From Sphingobacterium sp. xlx-96 (GTDB taxonomy: Bacteria; Bacteroidota; Bacteroidia; Sphingobacteriales; Sphingobacteriaceae), in the NCBI RefSeq assembly GCF_011007365.1, contig NZ_WFKM01000017.1, positions 16,872 through 80,871 of the forward strand: a stretch of DNA of 64,000 nucleotides, read 5' to 3'. Each line of letters opens with the position of its first letter. Within the stretch, counting starts at the first letter, position 1. A program made the position numbers and the translations under genes. Below, one piece after another: positions 7,353 to 16,628 of this stretch. The notes under the pieces were generated by a model. That model saw only the letters and a program-made list of their open reading frames with translations, made no database searches and had not been told where the DNA came from.

Positions 7353-9491
7353 TTATTGTAAAACATCTTTTTTCTTGCTCAGATCGTAGTCTATGCGTAC
7401 ATGATAAATACTCATCAACATACTCTTAAAGATGTGCGCTACATCGCTAATGTCTTTCATGGTGATGTTTGCATTTTCAAATTGTTTTTGCATTAATTTG
7501 TGCTCTATAATTTTGTCCACTAGATTACTTATAGAGTCTTTGGTGGGTTCTTTTAGTGCTCGTGCGGCAGCTTCTACAGAATCTGCCATCATAAGAACAG
7601 CAGTTTCTTTGGAGAATGGGACAGGACCAGGGTAATGGAAGATAGTTTCGTCTACAAGCTTTTCGGGATTATCCCTAATAAATTCATTGTAGAAATAATC
7701 TACCCGTGTGGTGCCGTGATGACTCTTAATGAAATCTATAACAACTTCTGGCAATAGATTGCGCTTTGCGATTTCAATACCTTTAATTACGTGAGAAATA
7801 ATAATCTGTGCACTTTGTTCGGACGTCAGTTCCTTATGTGGGTTGACACCGTTTTTTTGATTTTCTATAAAATAAAGCGGATTTATCATTTTTCCGATAT
7901 CATGGTACAAAGCCCCTGCTCGGATTAATAGTGGATTCCCACCTATTTTGTAAACAGCGGCTTCGGCTAGATTAGCAACCTGAAGGGAATGTTGGAAAGT
8001 GCCCGGAGCCTTTAATGAAAGTTCGCGTAAGAGCTTTGAATTACTATTGGTTAATTCCATCAATGTTAAATCAGAAACTATACCAAACAACTTTTCAAAG
8101 GCGTATATAAGCGGGTAGGCCAAAAGCGTAAGACCCACGCTAACGATAAAAGGGGTTATATCGTTCCAGTAGATATTTGTCACTGACCCGTTTCGGGTAA
8201 GTACTAATCCCATATAACCGATGATGTAGGTCGCTAAAATCAGGATACTGGAAATTAGAAACTGCTCCCGCTTGACCATAGTTCGGATACTATAGATAGC
8301 AACCAAGCCCGACATGAATTGTAAAAAGACAAAATCATAGCTATTGGGTACAAATAAGGCTGCTATCAAAACCATCAACAAGTGGATATTGAGCGCAACG
8401 CGTGTGTCGAACAAGATTCTGAAGATAATGGGGACACCACAATAGGGGATAAAATATAAACTTGATATTTTGATCTCTATAGACCAAGATAAGACCCCTA
8501 GCATCGCGAGAATAACGATGAAGATAATGACTAAAAGTCTGTTGCTTTCATAGATTTGACGTCTGAAGAAATATAGAAAAACCATGAGAAGTGTCATCGC
8601 TAATCCTACCAATAAAAACTGACCTAATGCAACATAATTTCTATTTCCTGTGATTTTAGCTTCATCTTCAAACACAGTACGAAGTGACTCAAGTTTTTGG
8701 TACGTATCGTTGTTAACAATTTTATCCCTTTCAGCAATAAGTTCGCCTTTTTGAACCATCCCTCTTGTACTAGAAATATTACTTAATGCGGTCTGTTCGA
8801 CTTTGTCGGTTAGAGATTCATTATAGATCAGGTTTACGGTAATATAATTCTTGAGTACATCGATAAACCATTTTTTTCTGGTGATCTCTTTGTCTCTGTC
8901 TAAGCTTAATTTAAGAAATTCGTAAGCTGTTTCTATAGTGAAACAATCTATCGTGTTTTTCTGCGAGGCTACATTGTTGTTGAGTAATGTGAAATTATAA
9001 TTAGCATCAGTCTCATTAAGTTTTTCGGCATCAGTGCCTTTGGTTTGATAACGGTTGTTTAGTGAAAGTACACCTCTGTTGTAAATTGTCGTCAGTAACT
9101 CTACACCTTTCTTTTTGTAATATTCTATCTTTAAGGATGGGATGGTGTCCATCTGGCTACTTTGCCATTTTTCAGCCAGATCTGTGGTAAATTGATCAAT
9201 TTGTTCTTTGTTTATTGAGGTGTTTAGGTTGTATATAGGTTGTACAGTCTTTAATATCTGTTGCTTATCTTTGTCGAGTTCTTCTTTTGTCTTTAATACT
9301 GCAAAATTATAAGGAGAGATAAGATTGTCGTGATTCCAAGCTTTTCCTTTTTGAAACTCATACTCGAATCGAGGTTGTTTGGGTAGGAAAAGGCATATTA
9401 ATAATACAGTAACGATGACCATACCATATTTGAGGAATACAGAATTGCTATGTATTTTGGAATCGATGTAGTTTATCTTGAGTTTTGCCAC
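7353..9491 (-). CDS. pgpH: 7TM-HD protein, PgpH-like cyclic-di-AMP phosphodiesterase
   Basis: 712 aa. One N-terminal transmembrane segment (about residues 20-38), a large extracytoplasmic 7TMR-HDED-type domain (to about residue 285), a block of seven hydrophobic segments (about 290-460), and a cytoplasmic HD domain. The HD signature is ALYHDIGKM near residue 530, with SQIIISHVIKGIEIA and FIKSHHGTTRVDYFY supplying further His/Asp ligands. In Listeria, PgpH degrades c-di-AMP to pApA; the same activity is inferred here. Length and architecture match the family. It is divergent from rpe. Confidence 0.88.
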   Translation of the reverse strand: MAKLKINYIDSKIHSNSVFLKYGMVIVTVLLICLFLPKQPRFEYEFQKGKAWNHDNLISPYNFAVLKTKEELDKDKQQILKTVQPIYNLNTSINKEQIDQFTTDLAEKWQSSQMDTIPSLKIEYYKKKGVELLTTIYNRGVLSLNNRYQTKGTDAEKLNETDANYNFTLLNNNVASQKNTIDCFTIETAYEFLKLSLDRDKEITRKKWFIDVLKNYITVNLIYNESLTDKVEQTALSNISSTRGMVQKGELIAERDKIVNNDTYQKLESLRTVFEDEAKITGNRNYVALGQFLLVGLAMTLLMVFLYFFRRQIYESNRLLVIIFIVILAMLGVLSWSIEIKISSLYFIPYCGVPIIFRILFDTRVALNIHLLMVLIAALFVPNSYDFVFLQFMSGLVAIYSIRTMVKREQFLISSILILATYIIGYMGLVLTRNGSVTNIYWNDITPFIVSVGLTLLAYPLIYAFEKLFGIVSDLTLMELTNSNSKLLRELSLKAPGTFQHSLQVANLAEAAVYKIGGNPLLIRAGALYHDIGKMINPLYFIENQKNGVNPHKELTSEQSAQIIISHVIKGIEIAKRNLLPEVVIDFIKSHHGTTRVDYFYNEFIRDNPEKLVDETIFHYPGPVPFSKETAVLMMADSVEAAARALKEPTKDSISNLVDKIIEHKLMQKQFENANITMKDISDVAHIFKSMLMSIYHVRIDYDLSKKKDVLQ

Positions 9492-9634
9492 TATATTGCC
9501 TGTTTATGTTTATAACACTTATACAAAAGTAACTATTATTCGGCATTTTTGGGAAAGAGCTTTGTTTAGGTACCCTCCAAACGTATAGGCTAAAAGTCTT
9601 AAGGTATCCATTCGTTAATCCGAAGCATTTTCTT

Positions 9635-9642
9635 TAGGTTTG
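9635..9642 (+). promoter_or_regulatory. -7 box TAGGTTTG for rpe
   Basis: Exact TAnnTTTG match. With transcription expected a few bases downstream, it leaves about 17 bases of leader to ATG 9666 but only 5 to ATG 9654. Confidence 0.5.
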
Positions 9643-9665
9643 TATTAGGTTTAATGATTGAAAAG

Positions 9666-10346
9666 ATGTCATATAACAAACACTTGATAGCACCGTCAAT
9701 ACTGGCGGCTGATTTTGCAAATCTCAGTTCTGAGATTAAAATGGTAAACGATAGTGAGGCAGATTGGCTTCATATCGATATTATGGATGGCAATTTTGTC
9801 CCTAATATTTCATTCGGTTTTCCAGTGCTGCAGGCTATTGCCAAACATGCGACCAAGCCGCTAGACGTGCACTTGATGATTGTTGATCCCGATCGCTATC
9901 TGAAAGTCTGTAAAGATAGTGGAGCCGATATGATTACGGTGCATTATGAAGCATGTCCGCATTTACATCGTACATTGGCTGCAATCAGGGAGTTAGGTTG
10001 TAGGGCAGGAGTAGCGCTGAATCCGCATACACCAGTTCAGCTGTTAAAAGATGTAATACAAGATATCGACTTGGTATGTATAATGTCTGTAAATCCCGGG
10101 TTCGGTGGACAGAAGTTTATCCAAAATACCTACAGTAAAATCAAGGAGCTAAGACATTTGGCAGCTGGACGTAATGATAGACTTATTATTGAGGTTGATG
10201 GGGGAGTCACTTTAGATAATGCCGCGGAACTAGTCAAAGTCGGGGCAGATGCGTTGGTTGCAGGATCTTTCGTTTTCAACGCTTTGAACCCTATTAATAC
10301 GATTAAAGAACTAAAGATGATTCAATATCCACCGCAAATGGTATAG
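9666..10346 (+). CDS. rpe: Ribulose-phosphate 3-epimerase
   Basis: 226 aa, a TIM barrel of the usual length. It interconverts ribulose 5-phosphate and xylulose 5-phosphate in the pentose phosphate pathway. Family signatures are present: HLIAPSILAADF at the start, LHIDIMDGNFVPNISFG with the metal-site Asp/His pair, DVHLMIVDPDRY, MSVNPGFGGQKFI (flexible loop) and IEVDGGVTLDNA (second catalytic Asp). ATG 9666 was chosen over 9654 because of the promoter position and because homologues begin just before HLIAPS. Confidence 0.95.
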   Translation: MSYNKHLIAPSILAADFANLSSEIKMVNDSEADWLHIDIMDGNFVPNISFGFPVLQAIAKHATKPLDVHLMIVDPDRYLKVCKDSGADMITVHYEACPHLHRTLAAIRELGCRAGVALNPHTPVQLLKDVIQDIDLVCIMSVNPGFGGQKFIQNTYSKIKELRHLAAGRNDRLIIEVDGGVTLDNAAELVKVGADALVAGSFVFNALNPINTIKELKMIQYPPQMV

Positions 10347-10667
10347 GTAAACCTCGTATTTTAAACAAGTATATACAGCAATTCCCCCAAGAGGTATCGC
10401 TTTTTCGTGAAAGTCCAGGTCCTTAGCGGTTAACATGAAAGCTTTCGATAGTGATGGTATTTATTGTATACAGCCAAACTTTATACCGAACAAAACAACT
10501 GTTTGGACTTATTCTAAATTACGTAATTGGTTGCCTAAATTGTATTTGAAGCTTGATTTTTCTTATTTTTGCGACGAAAAAAATAAAGATTATTGCTGAA
10601 TAGTTAATAAAAAGCGGTAGGATTTAAAATTTTATTTAACCGCTATAAAGACATAGAAAAACTAAAA
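10347..10667. other. Leader and promoter region of acnB
   Basis: 321 bases without a gene. The right half holds the acnB promoter (10564-10571) and a roughly 90-base AT-rich leader. In that leader AGCGGT (10613-10618) can pair with ACCGCT (10639-10644), ending 24 bases before the start codon. The left half shows nothing recognisable. Confidence 0.5.
10564..10571 (+). promoter_or_regulatory. -7 box TATTTTTG for acnB
   Basis: Exact TAnnTTTG match, with a TTG at 10540-10542 placed 21 bases upstream as a possible -33 element. Leader of about 90 bases before ATG 10668. Confidence 0.55.
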
Positions 10668-13430
10668 ATGAGTATTTACAACGATTACATACTAGAAACT
10701 GAGGAAAGAAAAAATATTGGATTGCATCCGAAACCAATTGATAGTGCGGAATTAACGAGTGAGGTTATTGCACAGATCAAAGATTTAAATCACGCGGATA
10801 GAGCGGAATCGTTAAGATTATTCATATACAATACATTACCGGGCACAACTCCTGCGGCTGGCGTAAAAGCGAAATTTTTAAAAGAGATTATTTTAGGAGA
10901 AGCTACAATTCCTGAGATCACAGGTGTTTATGCTTTTGAATTGTTGTCTCATATGAAGGGAGGACCGTCTATTGAGGTTCTTTTAGATTTAGCTTTAGGA
11001 ACCGACGAAGCAATTGCAAGGCAGGCTGCTGCTGTTCTTAAAACACAAGTTTTCCTTTACGATGCAGATACAGCACGTTTAAAAAGAGCGTATGATGGTG
11101 GCAGCACTATTGCGAAGGAAATTTTAGAAAGTTATGCGAAAGCTGAGTTCTTTACCGAATTACCTGCGGTTGCCGAGCAAATAAAAGTGGTGACGTATAT
11201 AGCTGCTGAAGGAGATATTTCTACGGATCTATTGTCCCCAGGTAATCAGGCGCACTCACGCTCGGATCGTGAGTTACACGGTAAGTGTATGATCACACCG
11301 GAAGCACAGCAAGAGATTCGCGCTTTACAGGCTCAGCACCCGGATGCCAGTGTGATGTTGATTGCTGAAAAAGGTACTATGGGCGTCGGTTCTTCGCGTA
11401 TGTCGGGTGTTAATAATGTGGCTTTATGGACAGGAAAACAGGCATCGCCTTACATTCCTTTTGTAAACATAGCACCTATCGTTGGTGGAACAAATGGTAT
11501 TTCTCCAATTTTCTTGACGACAGTTGATGTAACTGGTGGTATCGGGATTGATTTAAAAAATTGGAAGAAGAAAGTTGATGCCAACGGAGATGTTGTTCGT
11601 AATGAGAATGGAGATCCCGTTTTAGAAGAAGTGTACTCCGTTGCAACAGGAACGGTTTTAACGATCAACACCAAAACAAAGAAGTTATATAATGGGGAAG
11701 AAGAGCTAATTGATATCTCAAGATCTCTAACACCTCAAAAAATGGAGTTTATCAAAGCAGGCGGCTCTTACGCTATTGTGTTTGGTAAAAAAATCCAAAC
11801 ATTTGCTGCCCAGGCTTTAGGTATCACAGCTCCAGTTGTTTTTGCCCCTTCCAAAGAGATCTCTAATGATGGTTATGGTCTGACAGCTGTTGAAAAAATA
11901 TTCAATAAAAATGCGGTAGGTTCTACTCCCGGAAAAATATTGCATGCTGGTTCCGATGTTCGTGTCAAGGTAAACATCGTAGGGTCTCAGGATACGACGG
12001 GCCTAATGACAGCTCAAGAGTTGGAAGCTATGGCCGCAACAGTTATTGCCCCTACCGTTGATGGTGCATACCAGTCAGGATGTCACACGGCTTCTGTTTG
12101 GGACAAAAAGGCACAAGCAAATATTCCTAAGTTAATGAAATTTATGAATGACTTTGGAGTGATTACGGCACGTGATCCAAAAGGACTATATCATTCAATG
12201 ACGGATGTTATTCATAAGGTGTTAAATGATATCACGGTTGACGAATGGGCGATTATTATTGGGGGTGACTCACACACACGTATGTCAAAAGGTGTTGCTT
12301 TCGGTGCCGATTCAGGTACAGTAGCCTTGGCTTTGGCAACAGGCGAAGCGTCTATGCCGATCCCTGAGTCAGTAAAAGTAACTTTCAGGGGGACTATGAA
12401 AGAACATATGGATTTCCGTGATGTAGTTCATGCGACGCAAGCCCAGATGCTGAAGCAGTTTGATGGAGAGAACGTATTCCAAGGTCGTATTATTGAAGTT
12501 CATATCGGAACATTGTTGGCGGATCAGGCGTTTACATTTACAGATTGGACTGCTGAGATGAAAGCAAAGGCATCGATATGTATTTCTCAAGATGAGACCT
12601 TGATCCAATCCCTAGAAATAGCGAAGTCTCGTATCCAAATCATGATTGATAAAGGTATGGACAATAAAAATCAAGTTTTACAAGGTTTAATTGACAAAGC
12701 AAACAAGCGTATCGAAGAAATTAGAACCGGTACAAAACCTGCTTTGACACCAGATGATAATGCGAAATATTATGCCGAAGTTGTTATTGACTTAGATATT
12801 ATCGAAGAGCCAATGATTGCAGATCCAGACGTAAATAATGCTGATGTTTCTAAGCGCTATACGCACGATACCATTCGTGATTTGACTTTCTATGGAGGGG
12901 ACAAAAAGGTCGATTTAGGATTTGTAGGATCTTGCATGGTACACAAGGATGACTTAAAAATCGTTTCTCAAATGCTACGTAATGTAGAAAAGCAGCAAGG
13001 AGAGGTTAAATTTAATGCGCCATTGGTTGTCGCCGCTCCTACTTACAATATTATCGATGAGTTGAAGGAAGAGGGGGACTGGGAGTATTTACAAAAGTAT
13101 TCTGGTTTTGAGTTTAGTGATGCTTTGCCAAAATCTACTGCACGTACCGAATACGAGAACATCATGTATTTAGAGCGTCCGGGATGTAACTTATGTATGG
13201 GCAATCAAGAAAAAGCTGCCAAGGGAGATACGGTGATGGCCACATCAACTCGTTTATTTCAAGGGCGTGTTGTAGAAGATAGAGATGGTAAAAAAGGAGA
13301 GTCTTTGTTAGCTTCTACCCCAGTTGTTGTATTGTCAGCGATTTTAGGACGTATTCCAAACATTGAAGAGTACAAGGCAGCTGTCGAAGGAATTAATTTG
13401 ACAAAATTTACTCCGATAGCAATTAAATAG
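10668..13430 (+). CDS. acnB: Bifunctional aconitase B / 2-methylisocitrate dehydratase
   Basis: 920-aa AcnB-type aconitase, a little longer than the E. coli enzyme (865 aa), as is usual in Bacteroidota. It isomerises citrate and isocitrate in the TCA cycle. The N-terminal HEAT-like domain (about residues 1-155) is followed by the swivelling domain 4 and the catalytic core. [4Fe-4S] ligands are visible as GSCMVHKDD and the CxxC of RPGCNLCMGNQEKA near the C-terminus. GGDSHTRMSKG and TSTRLFQGR are family blocks. It is followed by a strong terminator and then by a second, unrelated-type aconitase gene. Confidence 0.96.
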   Translation: MSIYNDYILETEERKNIGLHPKPIDSAELTSEVIAQIKDLNHADRAESLRLFIYNTLPGTTPAAGVKAKFLKEIILGEATIPEITGVYAFELLSHMKGGPSIEVLLDLALGTDEAIARQAAAVLKTQVFLYDADTARLKRAYDGGSTIAKEILESYAKAEFFTELPAVAEQIKVVTYIAAEGDISTDLLSPGNQAHSRSDRELHGKCMITPEAQQEIRALQAQHPDASVMLIAEKGTMGVGSSRMSGVNNVALWTGKQASPYIPFVNIAPIVGGTNGISPIFLTTVDVTGGIGIDLKNWKKKVDANGDVVRNENGDPVLEEVYSVATGTVLTINTKTKKLYNGEEELIDISRSLTPQKMEFIKAGGSYAIVFGKKIQTFAAQALGITAPVVFAPSKEISNDGYGLTAVEKIFNKNAVGSTPGKILHAGSDVRVKVNIVGSQDTTGLMTAQELEAMAATVIAPTVDGAYQSGCHTASVWDKKAQANIPKLMKFMNDFGVITARDPKGLYHSMTDVIHKVLNDITVDEWAIIIGGDSHTRMSKGVAFGADSGTVALALATGEASMPIPESVKVTFRGTMKEHMDFRDVVHATQAQMLKQFDGENVFQGRIIEVHIGTLLADQAFTFTDWTAEMKAKASICISQDETLIQSLEIAKSRIQIMIDKGMDNKNQVLQGLIDKANKRIEEIRTGTKPALTPDDNAKYYAEVVIDLDIIEEPMIADPDVNNADVSKRYTHDTIRDLTFYGGDKKVDLGFVGSCMVHKDDLKIVSQMLRNVEKQQGEVKFNAPLVVAAPTYNIIDELKEEGDWEYLQKYSGFEFSDALPKSTARTEYENIMYLERPGCNLCMGNQEKAAKGDTVMATSTRLFQGRVVEDRDGKKGESLLASTPVVVLSAILGRIPNIEEYKAAVEGINLTKFTPIAIK

Positions 13431-13473
13431 TCTGGTTGTTATTTTAAATATACACCGAGCGTATAAAATTTGA

Positions 13474-13507
13474 AAACGAGGTTACCCTAAAGGGTGACCT
13501 CGTTTTT
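13474..13507 (+). terminator. Terminator after acnB
   Basis: Arms AAACGAGGTTACCCT and AGGGTGACCTCGTTT (one G-T pair) with a two- to three-base loop and a T7 tail. It separates the two aconitase genes into different transcripts. Confidence 0.9.
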
Positions 13508-13639
13508 TTATAGGCTATTTGGAGTCATTTAGTTAGAATCATTTTAAATAGACGAAGTGACAATATTTTGAAAATCAATTCTAAAAATAATTAGTAAATT
13601 GTAATAAAATAGCAACAAATAAGAACGAAATAATATATT

Positions 13640-15907
13640 ATGGCTTTTGATATTGAAATGATTAAAAAAGTTTATTCACAGTATGATGAGCGTATTAAAG
13701 CTGCTCGTCAGATCGTTAATAAACCCTTGACACTTTCTGAAAAAATCTTATACACGCACCTTTGGGATGGAAATGCAACTGAAGCTTACGAACGTGGTAA
13801 ATCCTATGTCGATTTTGCACCAGATCGTGTAGCGATGCAGGATGCTACAGCTCAGATGGCTTTATTGCAGTTTATGCAAGCAGGAAGAGCGAGAGTGGCT
13901 GTTCCTTCTACAGTACACTGTGACCACTTGATTCAAGCCAAGGAAGGTGCTGATAAAGATTTAGCTCGAGCTAAGAATGAAAGTTCGGAGGTGTTCAACT
14001 TCTTGAGTTCTGTTTCTAACAAGTATGGGATCGGCTTTTGGAAACCTGGCGCAGGGATTATTCACCAAGTTGTTTTAGAAAACTATGCTTTTCCGGGCGG
14101 AATGATGATCGGTACCGATTCTCATACTGTAAATGCCGGCGGTTTGGGGATGGTGGCTATAGGTGTAGGTGGAGCAGACGCGTGCGACGTTATGGCAGGC
14201 TTACCATGGGAGTTAAAATTTCCTAAGTTAATAGGTGTAAAATTAACGGGTAAATTATCCGGCTGGGCTGCATCTAAAGATGTGATTCTAAAAGTAGCTG
14301 GTATTTTGACTGTAAAAGGTGGCACCGGTGCAATTGTGGAATATTTTGGTGAAGGTGCTGAATCTTTGTCTTGTTCGGGTAAAGGTACGATCTGTAATAT
14401 GGGAGCTGAAATAGGCGCTACTACTTCTACATTTGGTTACGACGCTGCTATGGAGCGTTATTTACGAGCTACCGATCGTGCAGATGTGGCTGATGCTGCT
14501 AATGCAATTAAAGATCATCTAACCGCGGATCCTGAAGTTTATGCTAATCCGGAGCTTTATTTTGATCAATTGATTGAAATAAACCTTTCTGAACTCGAAC
14601 CTTCTTTAAATGGTCCATTTACACCGGATTTATATACTCCAGCTTCTCGTATGCGCGAGGAAGCCCAGAAAAATGGTTGGCCTACAAAAGTAGAATGGGG
14701 ATTGATCGGCTCATGTACAAACTCGTCTTACGAAGATTTAGCACGTGCGGCTTCTATCGCTCGGCAGGCAATTGATAAAGGGTTGGTTACTAAGGCGGAA
14801 TTTGGTATCAACCCAGGATCTGAGCAAGTACGCTATACCGCAGATCGTGATGGGTTATTGAAAACCTTTGAAGATCTAAATGCAACGATTTTTACCAATG
14901 CATGTGGACCATGTATCGGTATGTGGGATCGTGCAGGTGCGGATAAGCAAGAGAAAAATACGATTGTTCACTCTTTCAATCGTAACTTTGCAAAACGTGC
15001 AGATGGCAACCCGAATACTTATGCTTTTGTAACATCTCCTGAAATGGTAGCAGCTATTGCTATTTCTGGTGATTTAGGGTTTAATCCGGTGACAGATACA
15101 TTAACAAACAAGAATGGCGAACAGGTAAAACTAGACCCACCTACCGGTGATGAATTACCAACGAAGGGATTTGACGTAGAGGATCCAGGATATCAAGCTC
15201 CTGCTGCAGATGGATCATCTGTAGTAGTAGATGTATCTCCAACTTCCGATCGTCTCCAGTTGTTGGAGCCTTTTGCGCCGTGGGAAGGTACTGATCTAAA
15301 GGGGTTGAAATTATTGATCAAGGCTAAAGGAAAGTGCACAACAGACCATATATCGATGGCTGGCCCATGGTTGAAATACCGCGGTCACTTGGATAATATT
15401 TCAAATAATCTTTTGATTGGTGCTGTCAACTATTTTAATGAAAAGACGGATAATGTAAAGAATCAGTTGACAGGTGAGTATGGCGCAGTACCTGCTACCC
15501 AGAGAGCATATAAGGCTGCTGGGGTTGGCTCTATAGTTGTAGGCGATGAAAATTATGGTGAAGGTTCTTCCCGTGAGCATGCTGCAATGGAGCCTCGTCA
15601 CTTGGGAGTTCGCGCAGTATTGGTCAAGTCCTTTGCTCGTATCCACGAGACTAACCTGAAGAAACAGGGAATGTTAGGTTTGACTTTTGCCAATAAAGAT
15701 GATTACGATAAAATCCAAGAAAACGATACAATCGATATTATCGGATTGACTGAGTTTGCTCCAAACAAACCTTTGATGCTGGTGCTGCATCATAAAGATG
15801 GCTCAGAAGATCGTATTTCTGTAAATCATACATACAATGATCAACAAATCGAGTGGTTTAAAGCGGGAGGTGCTTTAAATATTATTCGTAAAAACCAGGT
15901 CAAGTAG
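13640..15907 (+). CDS. acn: Aconitate hydratase, mitochondrial (ACO2)-like type
   Basis: 755 aa, the length of mitochondrial-type aconitase rather than AcnA (about 890) or AcnB. Cluster ligands are seen in GSCTNSSYEDL and the CxxC of NACGPCIGMWDR. GEGSSREHAAMEPRHLG carries the active-site Ser, and GTDSHTVNAGGLG and ITSPEMVAAIAISG-like blocks are typical. It catalyses citrate/isocitrate isomerisation. It is located 209 bases after acnB on the same strand but behind a terminator, so it is probably expressed separately; no clean TAnnTTTG box is seen in front of it. Confidence 0.95.
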   Translation: MAFDIEMIKKVYSQYDERIKAARQIVNKPLTLSEKILYTHLWDGNATEAYERGKSYVDFAPDRVAMQDATAQMALLQFMQAGRARVAVPSTVHCDHLIQAKEGADKDLARAKNESSEVFNFLSSVSNKYGIGFWKPGAGIIHQVVLENYAFPGGMMIGTDSHTVNAGGLGMVAIGVGGADACDVMAGLPWELKFPKLIGVKLTGKLSGWAASKDVILKVAGILTVKGGTGAIVEYFGEGAESLSCSGKGTICNMGAEIGATTSTFGYDAAMERYLRATDRADVADAANAIKDHLTADPEVYANPELYFDQLIEINLSELEPSLNGPFTPDLYTPASRMREEAQKNGWPTKVEWGLIGSCTNSSYEDLARAASIARQAIDKGLVTKAEFGINPGSEQVRYTADRDGLLKTFEDLNATIFTNACGPCIGMWDRAGADKQEKNTIVHSFNRNFAKRADGNPNTYAFVTSPEMVAAIAISGDLGFNPVTDTLTNKNGEQVKLDPPTGDELPTKGFDVEDPGYQAPAADGSSVVVDVSPTSDRLQLLEPFAPWEGTDLKGLKLLIKAKGKCTTDHISMAGPWLKYRGHLDNISNNLLIGAVNYFNEKTDNVKNQLTGEYGAVPATQRAYKAAGVGSIVVGDENYGEGSSREHAAMEPRHLGVRAVLVKSFARIHETNLKKQGMLGLTFANKDDYDKIQENDTIDIIGLTEFAPNKPLMLVLHHKDGSEDRISVNHTYNDQQIEWFKAGGALNIIRKNQVK

Positions 15908-15922
15908 TAACTATCGTCAACG

Positions 15923-15959
15923 AAAAAGGTCATACTTCGTAAAGTATGACCTTTTTTTT
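15923..15959 (+). terminator. Terminator after second aconitase
   Basis: AAAAGGTCATACTT / AAGTATGACCTTTT hairpin with a CGTA loop and a T8 tail, starting 16 bases after the stop. Confidence 0.92.
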
Positions 15960-16044
15960 GGAAAGAAGCGTTTCACTTTTTACTACTGACAGCCCCTTGT
16001 CACGGACATCTATAATTTTGACTATAATTAAAATATAAAGATAT

Positions 16045-16518
16045 ATGAACACACAAGGTATTATTTCAAAGGAGGAGCTTTTAAAAAGCTGGCAGGGGCA
16101 TCGTTCGTTGGCTAGACGAGTTATCGAGAAGTTTCCAGAAAAAGAATTGTTTGCGTTTTCGATCGGCGGAATGCGTCCCTTTGCGGATATGGTAAAGGAA
16201 ATGTTGTCTATTGCTGTTCCGGGGTTGGGAAGCATAGTTTCGAATAAAATTGAGAAGTACGATCATAATCTACCATTAACTACCAAACAAGAGTTACTGG
16301 AACGATGGGATGCGGATACACCAAAAATAGAAGCACTGTTCAATCAGATTCCTGTAGACCGGTTTAAGGAGAACTTTAAAATTTTTGGGGAATATGAGTT
16401 TCCAATAATCGAAAATATTCAATACTTTATTGACAACGAGATTCATCACCGTGCGCAAGGCTATGTATATCTACGCGCACTAGGAATCGAACCTCCTTTT
16501 TTCTGGGAAAGATATTAA
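16045..16518 (+). CDS. DinB-family four-helix protein
   Basis: 157 aa. Matches the DinB/YfiT-like superfamily: N-terminal helix ELLKSWQGHRSLARRVIEKF, and a C-terminal helix NEIHHRAQGYVYLRALGIEPP that carries the metal-site His residues, ending in PFFWERY as in many Bacteroidota members. Members are metal-dependent thiol S-transferases or of unknown role; substrate unknown. Transcribed alone between two terminators. Confidence 0.85.
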   Translation: MNTQGIISKEELLKSWQGHRSLARRVIEKFPEKELFAFSIGGMRPFADMVKEMLSIAVPGLGSIVSNKIEKYDHNLPLTTKQELLERWDADTPKIEALFNQIPVDRFKENFKIFGEYEFPIIENIQYFIDNEIHHRAQGYVYLRALGIEPPFFWERY

Positions 16519-16539
16519 AGCGTGCCTGGAATAAGAAAT

Positions 16540-16575
16540 AAGCGATCTCTGTAAAAGATGGTCGCTTTTCTATTT
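16540..16575 (+). terminator. Weak terminator after DinB gene
   Basis: AAGCGATC at 16540 pairs with GGTCGCTT at 16560 (one mismatch), followed by TTCTATTTT. It is weaker than the others in this window. Confidence 0.5.
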
Positions 16576-16628
16576 TATGTCCACAATTCATAGATGATTT
16601 TGTAAGTTCGCATACGGAAAATACTAAC

